Assembly (NCBI GenBank): GCA_951394405.1
Contig: OX596344.1
Coordinates: 496,001-560,000, forward strand
DNA: 64,000 nt
Direction of reading: 5' to 3'
From: Coprinellus micaceus
Taxonomy: Eukaryota > Basidiomycota > Agaricomycetes > Agaricales > Psathyrellaceae
Shown: piece by piece, positions 32,455 to 43,639 of the stretch
How positions within the stretch are numbered: the stretch's first letter is position 1
How the letters are laid out: each line of letters starts with the position of its first letter
Notes under the pieces: model-generated
Databases searched by the model: none
What the model saw: only the letters and a program-made list of their open reading frames with translations
What the model was told of the DNA's origin: nothing
Translations under genes and position numbers: made by a program

Positions 32455-32964
32455 TTACAACAATCCTCCCTACGTAGTACGAGACGTCAGGCAGCTGTTC
32501 AAGATGAGGAGAATGGGCGGACGTACGAGGAAGGGAGGTATACGAGGTTCCAACATAGTGCATAGTAAATGTGCACAGCGCTGAGGTACAATATCTAGTA
32601 TCTAACCGCACCGTTGCCCACCACCTAAACTCCCCTACCCAATCTACCCATCCCCACTTCCGGGGTTCGATTCCACACCGGCTTCCCAGAGCACTCTCCC
32701 TCCCCTCTATGCCATCTCCACCAGGATGACCCAGGCTCGTGCTCATGAGCGAGACCAACTCGGACTAGAGACCGAAGAGAGCCCCAGCGGGTTGGGAACA
32801 GCTCGAGCGCCCACGTTCCATATTAAAACGTCAAGCCCGACGTCCCGCCTCGACAGACAGAACACTGGTTGTGTGTAGCCATGTCATCGCAGAAGGGAGA
32901 GAGGTGAGTGTCTCAACGAGAGGCTCCCGCCTTCGAACCCCAGCATTTTTTACGCACGGAAGCC
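32455..32964. other. intergenic, upstream of NACHT paralog 1
   Basis: No supported gene. An isolated ATG followed within 30 bases by a good splice donor occurs at 32881, but no downstream exon could be attached. Confidence 0.35.
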
Positions 32965-33555
32965 TCAGGGCTTCATTCCCGTCAATATCGCTCGTGAACT
33001 GGCACCCTCGATGAGAACCCCCTTGAGCTCTCCGATCTCCTCCAAGGTCATTTGCTGAATGGAAGGTGTGGAGGAGAGGAAGGGGGTTGTGGAAAGGCCA
33101 AAGACTCGATGGACGTTCCTTTGGTGTTGTAGGCGCTTGCCTATGGAAATGTATTGGTTAGTGGTGTACCAGATGAGAAGGATAGGAATGGGAGCGGCGT
33201 AACGTGGTGTGAAGAGCGACGGTTTCGACAAAGTGGAGTCACCAATACACCGCGACCGCCCCTCTCCGACACAACCACGAGTGCTCGTCCAATAGTCTCC
33301 ATTCCGCCCACATCTCCGCTCGAATTTCCGCTCCATCGAGCTCGTCCTGAGGTCGTCGAACTTCGCTTGCCTGCTGGTGGCTTCGATTCGACGCGTTCCG
33401 ACGTAAACGACTTGATCTGCTTTGAGCATGTTAGCTTCCGCCCGCCTTAACGAGGCATGTAGGGAGGGAAGATGGGACGGAAGACGTACCGCGAAGATAC
33501 GAGCGAATCCGGTCGCCCCATCGGGTGGAACGGACGACGACGTCGCGCTCGACAT
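32965..33555 (-). CDS. small hypothetical protein with uncertain introns
   Basis: Open from ATG at 33555 to TGA at 32965 on the minus strand. Two good intron candidates sit inside: GTACGT (33488) with GCTAAC and AAAGCAG near 33418, and an acceptor AACCAATACATTTCCATAG near 33140. The N-terminus would read MSSATSSSVPPDGATGFARI and the C-terminus MTLEEIGELKGVLIEGASSR..GMKP. The middle is ambiguous: one frame gives FDDLRTSSMERKFE, another gives DELDGAEIRAEMWAEWRLLD, which looks more protein-like. I do not recognise the family, and the exact exons are unresolved. Confidence 0.45.
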   Translation of the reverse strand: MSSATSSSVPPDGATGFARIFAVRLPSHLPSLHASLRRAEANMLKADQVVYVGTRRIEATSRQAKFDDLRTSSMERKFERRCGRNGDYWTSTRGCVGEGRSRCIGDSTLSKPSLFTPRYAAPIPILLIWYTTNQYISIGKRLQHQRNVHRVFGLSTTPFLSSTPSIQQMTLEEIGELKGVLIEGASSRAILTGMKP

Positions 33556-34649
33556 CTAGCCTGTGTGTCCTTCCCCCCGGCTTGTGACTGTTGCCCACAC
33601 TAAGTATTAGAATTTCGCGGTTTTGTTGCCCCTAGGGTCGTTTCATCAGCTTTTTCCATCGACTATTCGGCCAGCTTGGGGTATTACCATAAATTAAGGG
33701 CGACGTAATCTCTTTTCGTCCCTCCACCCTCCCACCGTTCCCTCTCCCTCTGCACAAAATGTCGCCGCTCCAGCCCCCCTCGATGCCCGATGTCGTTCAA
33801 TTTGGTCTGGGTATCTTGGAAACTGATTGGTCTTGAAGGAGTTGGCGTTCGAGCGAGGTATTTGAGGGTGAAAGGTCGACCATTTGGAGGCTTCGGGGGT
33901 CGAAGGTTTAGCATTGAGAAATGGGGCCTGGTGATACATCCAGCGAACGGATGTGGGTTTGCGTTGACGATGCCAATGCCGAGCAGTATTCACAAGTCGA
34001 GGGATGGGGGTTTGACATTCCCTGGACGTGCACGATAGAGCGGGAAGTGGAAGAGAAGAGAAGGGATGGGGCCCAACAGGGCGAAAGCTGGCGCAAGAAC
34101 TGCGTCTCAATAATGGCCGTGTGGATCGAACACGAAGGTAGAGGAAAGCCCAGAACCTGGCGAGGATCGCGGGGATGTGATATGCGGAGAACAGTGGCAG
34201 TTTTTGGGTCAGGTTCGCGAAGCATGCACCAGATGCGAACAGTTTGGGGTGGGGAGGAACCATAGTCCGAGTTCGTGTTTCTTGTCGAATCCGGGAGGGT
34301 GCTATTCTCGAGTTCTTGCAGACGGGCGGGCGACGCCGAGGAAGGTTGAGGCTGCAAAGGTAGCAAGGATATAGTCAGATTATGCGAGGCCATGGCAGAC
34401 TACAACCCCAGATGCAATGAGCTGCACCTCTCTTCAATTTAGCGCCCAAAGGGTTTCCCTTCAGAGCGTTCGACAAGGCCACGCCCGGATCCCGATACTT
34501 CCACAGCAGAGGGTGTACTTACCATAGTGAAGCTGCAACCCGTGTTGGCCGATGGAGGTCTAGATTGAAGACCGACGCAAGGTCGCGCGGAAGACCGATG
34601 ACGAGTGGAGGAAGCAAGAAGAGGTTTGATCGAGGTTTGATGGGCGCTT
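33556..34649. other. no supported gene
   Basis: Overlapping frames of 110-190 codons exist on both strands (33.7-34.4 kb) but none has domain-like content or convincing splice sites. It could include the decayed partner of relic X-B, but I found no MAD1 similarity here. Confidence 0.3.
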
Positions 34650-36055
34650 CAGGTTGAACTCTTCCCACCGCTACCACCATCTTGCCTCAGGGCTCAATGC
34701 TTCTCGCTCAATTCCTGAGTCCAAGAAACGCTGCGGTGCCGCTCCGCTTGCTCAGCTGTTCTGCCAACCATGTCTCGATACAGCACGGCGATGACGCACG
34801 TCATACCCGAGTCCCTGCCCTCGAACTCGCCCAAACCCTTCTCACACCACGAATTGGGACGACTATTCTTGCAGGCCTTGAACCCTACGGAGTGTGGAAT
34901 GCGTATCCTGGTATGCTATTCGCCTTCTCACTTGCAGTTCGAGGCTTATCATTCCATAGTCTCGAAAGACCTCCAAAATTCTCAACCCAGGACGTGAACG
35001 TCCCCTTGACCAGCCATAATCCATCCATACCTCTGCTCCACGCCTCTCTCTTCCTCCTCAGTGTCCCACTCGATCCTCTCGAAGCACACCAAGCAATCCG
35101 CATCATGGGCTCTTGGCACAGCAAGTCGCCCAACTCGACAAGCATCGCGACTCTTGTACAAACACCACCGGAAAGCGATCCTGGACGACGTCCTTCCACT
35201 CTTGGGGAGCTACGTTGAGGCCCAGGACGTGTGGGTGTGCGACGAGTTTAACGGGAGGCTGAATGGGGTAGAGGCGGTTGCTGAGGGCCACGCATGCCGA
35301 CCGGTGTTGGTCAGTCTAGCTCCTCCTAGCGGGGTTGCAGGCCCAGCCCAGGTGGTGCTCAACTAGCTGCATGGTGAACGAGTTCCCTCGCCCTGTCTAC
35401 CTATGCTAATGTACGTCCAGAATCCCTTCATCGGTTCCTCACGCCAGAAGCCTCTCATCGACATTCAAGCCCACACGCAGCCGAAAAGCTCTCCCGTCGA
35501 AGTCACCCAGGAGACTGCGCTCAGATAGGTCAGCGGGAGGTAAGCATATTCGCCCCTTCGGACAGCGAGGATGAACTCGAGCTCACGATTTCGGATCGGA
35601 CTCCCTAGGCGTTTCCACCACCCTCGACATCACCGGATCCTCCCTCTGGCTACCTCGTCCCCTGTAGCCTAGGAGTCTACACAGCCCCGACGGCCTCCAC
35701 CTCTCTCATTGACGCACAGACACGTCTGTACAGCACCGGCGCCTACAAGTAGCTCGCTCCTCCGCCGCATGCCGAACACGGGAAGATGGGAACATCGAAG
35801 CGGAACACCGAAACAAGCTCGTTCTTGTACAACCGTTCCTTACCACTCATACCACCATTTATTTAGAACGTCCCGATGCAGTCCGCCTCAGCGTCGGGGC
35901 TCTCGAGCAGCCATGGCGTGAACACAACCTTCTACGTCCTTTTGTTGACCAGCGCCGCCTCAGAACACAGAACGCTACGGTCGCGAAGACGAAGCAGGAT
36001 GTAGGGTTGGTGTGGCTGGGTGTACCGCAAGCGGGTACTGGGTGACTTTTACAGT
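34650..36055 (+). pseudogene. copy of unknown gene X, relic B
   Basis: The best-preserved member of the X family, though frames still change several times. Protein-like stretches include LELAQTLLTPRIGTTILAGL (~34820-34880), KAILDDVLPLLGSYVEAQDV (~35170-35230), KPLIDIQAHTQPKSSPVEVT (~35450-35510) and a C-terminal piece VRLSVGALEQPW..LLRPFV..QDVGLVWLGVPQAGTG ending at a TGA near 36046. Several intron-like junctions are present, e.g. GTACGTCCAG near 35412 and GTAAGC near 35540. It could still be a real multi-exon gene whose structure I failed to assemble. I do not recognise the family. Confidence 0.45.
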
Positions 36056-37099
36056 ACATATGCCTCCCGGTATATTCGTTCTTCGCATTCGCGAACGGGG
36101 GAGCATGTTCTGACAGTGACTTTACAGAAGGTAACAAATACATCGAAGCATAATGCCAAGTTCTGCTAGCTAGAAGGGCTATGTATACACGCCTGCCTAG
36201 GTGCCTCTACGCTCCTCCTTCTCCGTGTATCCTCGTACATCGACCTCCGCCCTCACGAATACGGCGTGTACCTGCACTTGGTGCATCGTAGTGGCAGAGG
36301 AGGGTAGAGTGTGGTGTCGACGCCATGAGTACTGAACTACTTTACTTCCTATGTGCGATCTTAGAGTAACTGGGTGGTTTTACTTCCGACTTTGGGCTGA
36401 GCACGACGCACATTCTGTTTTCCGTGCCGACGCTCCTAAATGCAAGTTGTGCAAATAGAGATCGTGTTCTGAAAAGTACCTTCAGCATCTTCGTCATGAC
36501 GAAGAACCTACAGAGAAACGCGTTATGATTTCCCTCGCTAGAAGGCTTAGTCTCGTCTCGCTGTGTAGGACCTGCTTTGGAACGTGGCTCCATGGGCGCT
36601 TAAGCCAACTCTGCCTACGTCCGCCTCTATTTCAAGCTGCACGAGTCACTTGAGGCAACAGTGGTTAAAACTACAGATGACCTTAAGGCAAGCCCTCGGC
36701 TACGATAATATTGGTATGGGATGATTACAACTGCAACGGTTAGGTCGATGAAGAGGCTGCCCAGCAAGCATGTCCGCTCACCCTCGCCACACTGAGCCCA
36801 GCCTCATGAGCTCCCTCTCAGCGATGAGCACACCCACCCTCGGACCCCTTCTTCTCTTCCCTTAGAACTTCGGTGGATTCGTTGAGCTCCCCCAACCGAT
36901 TCGCGTTCCTGCTTTTCGGCATCCTCACATCGTTACCGACCTTCACGCCGCCTAATAGGTCTGTTGAGGAACAATTGGCATATGGGGCCGCTGCGGCTTC
37001 GCCAATGTTGTGTAGCAGATTGCGCTTCCCGCGTCTATTGGGATACGCAGGGTTGGCCAGTTACGCGATCGGAGCGTTTGTGAGGAGCTAAGAAGAAAA
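36056..37099. other. mostly empty; one small open frame
   Basis: No firm gene. A frame at 36873-37091 (+) encodes a short hydrophobic peptide ending LRFPRLLGYAGLASYAIGAF, which could be the last exon of a small membrane protein but has no identified upstream exon. The decamer GGGCGCTTAA occurs at 36594-36603. Confidence 0.3.
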
Positions 37100-38000
37100 G
37101 GAGAGAGCGGTGACTCGAACGCCAATGATGAGCCGGACCAAGTGAGCTACTGGGAGGGAACGTAGGTATGGGCTGAAGGAAAGGAATGCGGTCGACGAAG
37201 GCGGGCGCACAATTGAAACGGGTGGATAAGCATGCAAAGGAACGAAGCATGGGAACGAAGAAAGCTGGGAGATGAAGCAGAGAAACGAAGCAGAACAGCG
37301 TAGTCAAGCCAGGAACGAAGGAAATTTGAACAAAGGGTCCGAGGAGACGAAGAGAAGGTGAGCCAAGGACTCAAATATAAGGCTGAGGAAGCGAACCAGG
37401 AGAGAGGGGGCCCCAGCGATCCTCCAGAAAGCGCGAGGAGGAATGGAAGATCCAAGGCAATGGAATGTAGAACAGGATACGAAGGCCGACTCAAAAAGAG
37501 TCCAAAAGAATACAAGTGAAGCACCAATGAATAGAATAAGCTCACCTGCGTCCGCAGCCGGCTCACGAGGTTCTTCAGCCCAAGTCCGAATGACGCAACA
37601 CCAAGACCGCGTGTCCTTCCCGCAGACTTACAAGCGCCGCTTATAGCGGGTTGCTTGATCTTGTTTTATCTGGAAACAGGCCTTCGTTAGCGTCCTGCCT
37701 CACACTCTGACGGATAGCGACTTGGCAAATAAGGTGTGAGAGGGAATGTATGTACGTCTGGAGGAACGAACACGACGGGGGCATATGTAGGACGGGATGA
37801 CAAAAATGCACGGAACGGACGAACAAACGATGACGACGGCGACGAAATGAAATTGAATAATAAGAAAAACGGTAAACATACCAGGCACTCAGCTTCACCT
37901 CTTACCTTCTCCCTTCCTCCCTCTCCCACTCGCAAAAATACCGCTGGTCCCGCTCGACCTGAAGCTCGCAGGCGCCCAGCTTGGTTTGGGGCTCGGTTAG
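37100..38000 (-). pseudogene. MAD1-like fragment, relic C
   Basis: 37550-37590 matches the intact MAD1 around 45771-45811 (CACCTGCGTC.GCAGC.GGCT.ACGA), and 37910-37990 matches 45960-46060, which encodes the ERLERDRRYF..LREKELQ region of the N-terminal coiled coil. 37195-37320 matches intron-like segments of relics A and B (TTGAAACGGGTGGATAAG, GGAACGAAG) instead of any part of the intact gene. Frames are broken. Confidence 0.6.
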
Positions 38001-38774
38001 GGACGGTTGGGTTTGGATCGTTTGACACTTGAACCAAGATATAGAAGGCCCGAAGGATTGCAGGTCCTATCGTGGTCGACGGCTCGGGTGGATGGTCGGG
38101 GTTTGGTTGACAATACGTTTCCTCGTCGATCGAGGGATCCCACACGTCGTGGTCGACGAACGGACAGAGGGCCTCGACGGATCGAAACGCGCAGACGCTG
38201 TGATGGGCGACGGTGTAAGGTCAACGAGGGCAAGAATCCGGTGGAGGAGGCCTTGGGGCAGGGCCCAACGTGAGTTGGGGGCGGAGCAAAAGTGGTGGGT
38301 GTCAAGCTCGAGGCTAGGGTTTGGATCCTGTTGACTTTCATATCCACAATGAAGAGGTTCCTCTGCTCGCCGGTATGGTGGAACACGATGCCGGGTTGCT
38401 ATCGCAGAGAGTTTGAAGGCGGATGGAGTGCTCGATCGCGTCGAGAGACGCAGTATGTCACTCGGGTTTGTGATCTGGGTACATTTAGTCTGGTCCCAAT
38501 GAGAAATGGGGGAAAACATACCTCGCTATAACTCAGGAGTCAACGAGTCACCACTGACGGGGTGGATCCTGAGCAACGCGAAGGGTTGGTGGGGATCTTG
38601 AATCGAATTTGTGCATTCTTTGCCTGGTAGGTCTTTTCGTTGCTATCGGGTTGGTTCGCTTTTGCTGGGGCGAGGGTGTCGCGTTGGATATTTCGGACCT
38701 CGGTGTTGTACCCCACGGTGCCTTTCTATAGGGAGCTCGGGCTCGTTGCCAAAGAGAATGGACATGAGGGGAGG
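38001..38774. other. probable extension of relic C, unassigned
   Basis: By position it should hold the 5' half of the MAD1-like relic C. A GTCGATCGAG block near 38130 recalls relic A near 8840, but I could not find the start codon region. Confidence 0.3.
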
Positions 38775-39275
38775 AGGCAAAGATCGTTTGATTGCCGGCT
38801 TAACTGACCGAAACCATTGATCCGCTGCAGACCTCATCTCCGAGTCAACGCCTCTTGACCTTCCTCTCCACCGCTCAGATCTCTACTGCGCCGTCCCACC
38901 CTCTTGGGATACCCACTACCCTTCTCCCACAGTGTTTTGATGCAACTAAGCGAAGACGCGACTCTCAGCCTCAGCCATCTAAAAGGACCAAACGGACAAA
39001 GCGAAGTCGAACTTGGCGCCATCTTAATTTTTCCCGTCGTCGCCCTCTTCATCGCCCTTGCGTCTCTGTTTCATGATTCTCGTACCAAACACCTGCCTCG
39101 AGTCTCCCCCAACCCCCACTCGATTTCTCTCCATAGCACGATCACTGCTGTGTTCTGTCCGCGACACCATTACGCAAAATCTTCGGCTCACAGTCCACTT
39201 CACGCCCTGCAGCCAATCACGAACTTTTCTCCTGTCGCTTTCTTCGCGATTTCCCCTCTCAGACGCTAACCTATC
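38775..39275 (+). pseudogene. decayed copy of unknown gene X, relic C
   Basis: 38780-38940 is clearly related to the reverse complement of 59500-59660 (shared GATCGTTTGAT.GCCGG, CCATTGATCCG, ATCTCCGAGTCA). 39110-39270 is related to the reverse complement of 59130-59280, ending in GGCGTTAACC/GACGCTAACC. TCTTGGGATACCCACTACC near 38900 matches TCCCTGGGATACGCCCGCC in relic X-A. Divergent from relic C of MAD1. No open frame survives. Confidence 0.5.
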
Positions 39276-40382
39276 CTCGGCTTCTTCACCTACCAGCGCT
39301 ATCATCGTAAACACGGCGACGACATGGCTCGGACAAGCTCCTCACTCTGGGTTTCCTGGTCGGCTTTGAAAGAGAACGAACTCTGCAAATTCTAATGTGC
39401 CCCCTTCCCTCGTTGCTCTCGCTCTATCCATCATCCACCCCGTGCCAGCCTTCGGACCCGTCCAAACAACCTCTCAGCCGCTTCGACGGACAACAGCCTC
39501 GTTGGCTTCAGCTGCATCTGAGCTTACGCTGCCCTTGAATTTTTAACTCTCTGTATGGCCGCCCATGAGATCTGTCGCAGAAGGGTGGCCGTTTGAGGGA
39601 GATGAAAAGCGAAAGCTCTCGCCGATTAGCTCAGGTATACGAGCCGAACGCTTCTAGCTCCACGCCTGGGGAATCGGAGGCCGGAGGCATCTTGTGAAGT
39701 GTTTGGGCGCGGCGTCGAGCTTCGCTTCGTTATCACACCCTCTCCTTTTCCTTGGGCTCCGCGGTCGAGCTCGGGGAAGGGTCAATGTAAGGCTCAACGA
39801 GGACCACCCGTTGATTGTCGGAGAAGTTAGTACCCGCTATATCCCTCCGGAAACTCCACTCTTAGCGGGGAATCTTTACTGGACACGGCGTCCTCTTCTC
39901 ACAATGCTCTCCCTCCCATTTCAATTCGCAACAAATCATATGCTACTTGCGCTTCCTCAATACGCTGAAACGGCGTCCTCTCCTCGTAACGCTCTCCCCC
40001 CGTGCGGGTTGTGTGAGGGTCGTGGCTCGCTCGAGTTCGAGGGATTCAAACGCTAAGGCCCGACGTGGCATTGATGGGAACGGAAAGTGGGGTGGGAGAG
40101 AGCTCGGGAAATAATGGCTCAGAAATATAGGGATACATCAAGTTTTATACTACAGGAGGACTCGGATCATGGATGGAGGACTTCCGAGCATTCGTTCAGC
40201 ATACGGCACCATGCGACAAGACGGGAATTGTAAGGGGAAAAGGAACGACACCTGCGCTACCACCTGGGTGTCGGAGAAGGAAGAAGTCAAAACAGATAAA
40301 TATTGAGGGCGTCCGTATGCAGGTGGGACTCCCCAAACATGGTGATCGGGATGTGGTGACACGAGATGCGTTGTTAATTACT
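39276..40382. other. no supported gene
   Basis: A few frames of 70-120 codons without domain character. Roughly the last 300 bp lie just downstream of the NACHT paralog 2 stop and may include its 3' UTR. Confidence 0.3.
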
Positions 40383-43208
40383 CTAGTGGTTTGGTACAGG
40401 GTGGCAGTCAGCACATTTCGAGATTTTGGAACCATCCCCTCGAGCTGGACTGAACATGCCTAGGCTCTCCACAACTGAGACACCCGCCAGTTTATCGAGT
40501 TCCACTCCCTCCAGCTTATGGACACACCAGTTGAGTTCCTTTGCTTTGGCCAAAATCCCGATCCTCCAATGGATACACGCAGCATGGCATTTTGAGCCTG
40601 GGACTTGCGGCATTGTAAGTTTGGTTGAAGATACCGTATTTGGGTTGCACTGAGATTTAAAGGGTTAGGCCAGTGTATATTGGGGTGGGTTTGATATTGG
40701 TAGCGGCACTTACTCCCATTGCTTGATGAATTCTTGTGTATATCCCTCGAACCACCCAGGCATGATCTCCCCATCCCTCTCTAGATGATCCGGTGCTGTT
40801 GGCGCTGCCACCGCCAAGTAGGCCCGACCCATCGGAGTAAAGGGTCGAGAGAGAAACCGTTGTCCACCAAGCCACATCACAGGAGGCGAGCTCAGCCTTC
40901 GAGCTCTCACTCAAATGGGCCAGGGCTGTCGGAGAGTGATCGTGGAGCGCCTTGAGATGGAAGAATGATTTGAGAAATCCAGCAAGGTCTGCAGGTACGG
41001 AAGGTGGAACGGCAGGTCCCATATCTAAGGCCAACACGTCACCCATGGTGTTAGTCAATGATCAGACAAAAGACAAGAAGAGTTGTGACCCACTCTTTAG
41101 GGCTAGGAAGGTTCTATCTGCTACGAAGGAATTGTACGCCATTTCGGGGACATAGAGGTCGCCACATCGAGTGGGTGAGGACAAGAAGTCGGTCAAGGAT
41201 TTGTGGTAAATCATGATAGGAGAGGACATGTCATTCGGTGGTGGGACAGAGATGAGGGAGGTGATGGGCCCCAAACGATAATTGAGCTCTCCCTCCACAT
41301 TTTCCAGGAACTGCCTCCAGAATTGGGCAGAATTGGGTACACCAGGCCGACCTTCATAACAGGCGGTTGTAATGCAGTGTATCCACTTCATGACCATGAG
41401 AGGGTTGTCTTGAGTGTTATGGGCACGCTTGAGGATATGGCGATATAAAGCATCGAGTGTTGCAAATGGGTTTGTTCCGGTGTTTAGCCGCTCCAGCTGC
41501 AAGACCTCGGCCAATTGGAGCTGGGGTACACCAGCCTCGACCCATCGAATGATAGTGGCAGGCACAATGAACTGCCCTGAGGACATTTCGACAAGGCGGT
41601 CGAGGACAGGTTGCCCAGGCCACGATGGGCTGGAGATTCCAGCACGGCGTCGAATATGGGCGAACTTCGACACGAAGAAGCGTTCAACGTCCGCATCGGG
41701 GTTGTACTTGGAGTCGAGGAAGAGATCGATAGTGGTGCCCCGGGCCTCGGTGGTGAAGAAGTCGGCAATGTTGCGCTCCGGACGGCTGGCGACAAAAATA
41801 CGGAAAGGGAAGGCAGGATTTTGGGAAAGGGAGAGGAGGATGTTGAGAATCTCGACTTGATCGTCCTCCGACATCCGTGGAATTTGTTGTCCGGTCGGGT
41901 CGTGGTGCTGCGTCGCTATCACTTCATCCAAGCCATCGATGATGATGACCTTGGGCCACCTCGCTGGCTCTTCCTCGTGACGAATTGTCCGGAAGGGTTC
42001 AAGTAGCAGGCGCTCAGTCTGCTCCTTTAGGTTCTTGTGGAATATATCTGGATGCCGCTCAACGGCCCTAAGCAGGGATGCTGAAAATCGATGGAGGGCA
42101 TCGTTCTGGGACATGTGATGTGCGAGGGTTGCGACCAGGCCAGACTTCGAGCTCCTGTCTTTAGAGGGCGAGAACGAAGAGAAGAAGAAACTGGCTGCCA
42201 ATAGACCTTGCTCTTTACATGCCGTCGCAACCGAGCCAGCGATGGCTGTTTTCCCCCCGCCCGCGGGTCCACTTAGCCACATAATATTTTTCGGTTCGTC
42301 GTCTTCGTCGCCGTGCTCGATCCAACTCATAACATCCTGGCGAATAGCCACTCGGGTCTCTGCATGGCATGCAGGAGCCGCGCAGCGCTCGTTAGAGTCG
42401 TGAGCCGCGCCGTGAGAGACGTGGGGACTGAGATCTATTATCGTGGTATGGTTAGGCAAGGAAGCATGGAATCATGGGCAGGCGTACACTCGAAGAGGGT
42501 TTTTTGAGGCCCCGAGTGGGCGTTGAGGTTTCCGATGTTGACATGGTGGGCATATGGGAAATAGCTAGTTCCATTGACCATAGAATTTGAGGTCGCAAAC
42601 TGAGGCTGTCCTAGGCCGGGAGGAGCGGTCGGATGTAGATGGGTCAAAGGTGAAGGGTTCCAAGGCGGCGGGACTGAGGGTGACGACGATGAAGCCGGTG
42701 GGGCCGAAAGTACGTGGATGGCCGGCAAAGCAGATAAGATTCCATGGGCGCCCTCCTCCGGATCGGTACCGGCGAGGCCAACCTCCGGTGGTTGAATCGC
42801 TTTCCCGTCGACAGCATCGAGTCCGTCAATGGCCACAGATTCGGCGCGACCGCTGACCTTGCTAGACCGCCCCTGCCAAGGCAAAGGCGGATAAGGGTGG
42901 CCTCGCGTTCTCGATGTGCTCGCTGTTCGAGTATCTCGGGGTCGCGATGTGCCGCAATCTGGCTGTGAGAAACTTGTAACAGAGCGCAGGCGAGGTCGAA
43001 GTTCGCGTGTGCTTTCGACGCGGCTCTTCGTCGCACTCCGCGTCGATCGAGCAATTGACGTGGCCTCATTCGAGGTCGCGAGGATGGTGTTAGGTTCAGA
43101 AGGGCCGGCTTCGTCTTCTCCGGAAACGAGAGCGCGCCCGGGTCGTTTCCCGCGTCCTCGAGGAACCGATTTCGATTTTGGGCCGGTGCGGCTTGCAGGG
43201 GTTGGCAT
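40383..43208 (-). CDS. NACHT domain NTPase, paralog 2
   Basis: Four exons: 42488-43208, 41094-42434, 40714-41024 and 40383-40649 (introns 53, 69 and 64 bp), 879 residues; frames close exactly. The start at 43208 gives MPTPASRTGPKS; the N-terminal ~230 residues are basic, Ser/Pro-rich and unlike the other paralogs. Intron 1 again splits TLFEYLSPH. Walker A is GPAGGGKT (~296-303) and Walker B is VIIIDGLDEV; IFVASRPERNI follows. C-terminal exons encode VAWWTTVSLS and SKCHAACIHW..NWCVHKLE..CADCHPVP. Exon 3 is exactly 311 nt, as in both paralogs. Probable STAND-type NTPase, cytosolic. It is tail-to-tail with nothing and lies just downstream of MAD1 on the same strand. Confidence 0.88.
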
Positions 43209-43370
43209 GCTTGGGAGATGGGTCGTACGGTGGGACGGAAGATGGCGGGAGGGAAGAAAGAATAAGCTGTTATGGTCAAAGGGTGTGGACTGGATGGGGA
43301 GCGCAATGTCACCGCCTCGTAGCGACGCGTGCCTCATGTTCCGTCACGATCCAAATGCGGCACAATGGAT

Positions 43371-43394
43371 GTCACAGATGTCACGGGCGCTTAA
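43371..43394 (-). promoter_or_regulatory. NACHT promoter element, paralog 2 (degenerate palindrome)
   Basis: GTCACAGATGTCAC followed by GGGCGCTTAA, 163 bp upstream of the paralog 2 start. The decamer and right half-site are identical to those at paralogs 1 and 3, but the left half-site is altered, so the dyad symmetry is lost. Confidence 0.6.
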
Positions 43395-43639
43395 GTCGAA
43401 CACATTTCCCTGGCGAATGAATTCATGAAGCGTACAATCGTCCAGGCATCTAGAGCCCTCTCGAGCACTATATGAACGATTCAGCGATAAGATCGGTGAG
43501 AAAGGGAAACGAAGGGACGCACAGAACAGTCAAATATATGCCGACTCGGGCATAGCAACGGTAAAATACAAAATGGGATCTAACAAGAACATATAACCGC
43601 AAGCTTGTCGACCTATCCCTCCATCCCCCCACCCCAAAT

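Noticed and set aside
33694..34393. Open frames of 160-190 codons on the minus strand
   Set aside because: Overlapping frames of similar length on both strands, no domain-like content and no consistent splice pattern.
39694..40056. 120-codon plus-strand frame
   Set aside because: No recognisable motif, no splice support and no copy elsewhere in the window.
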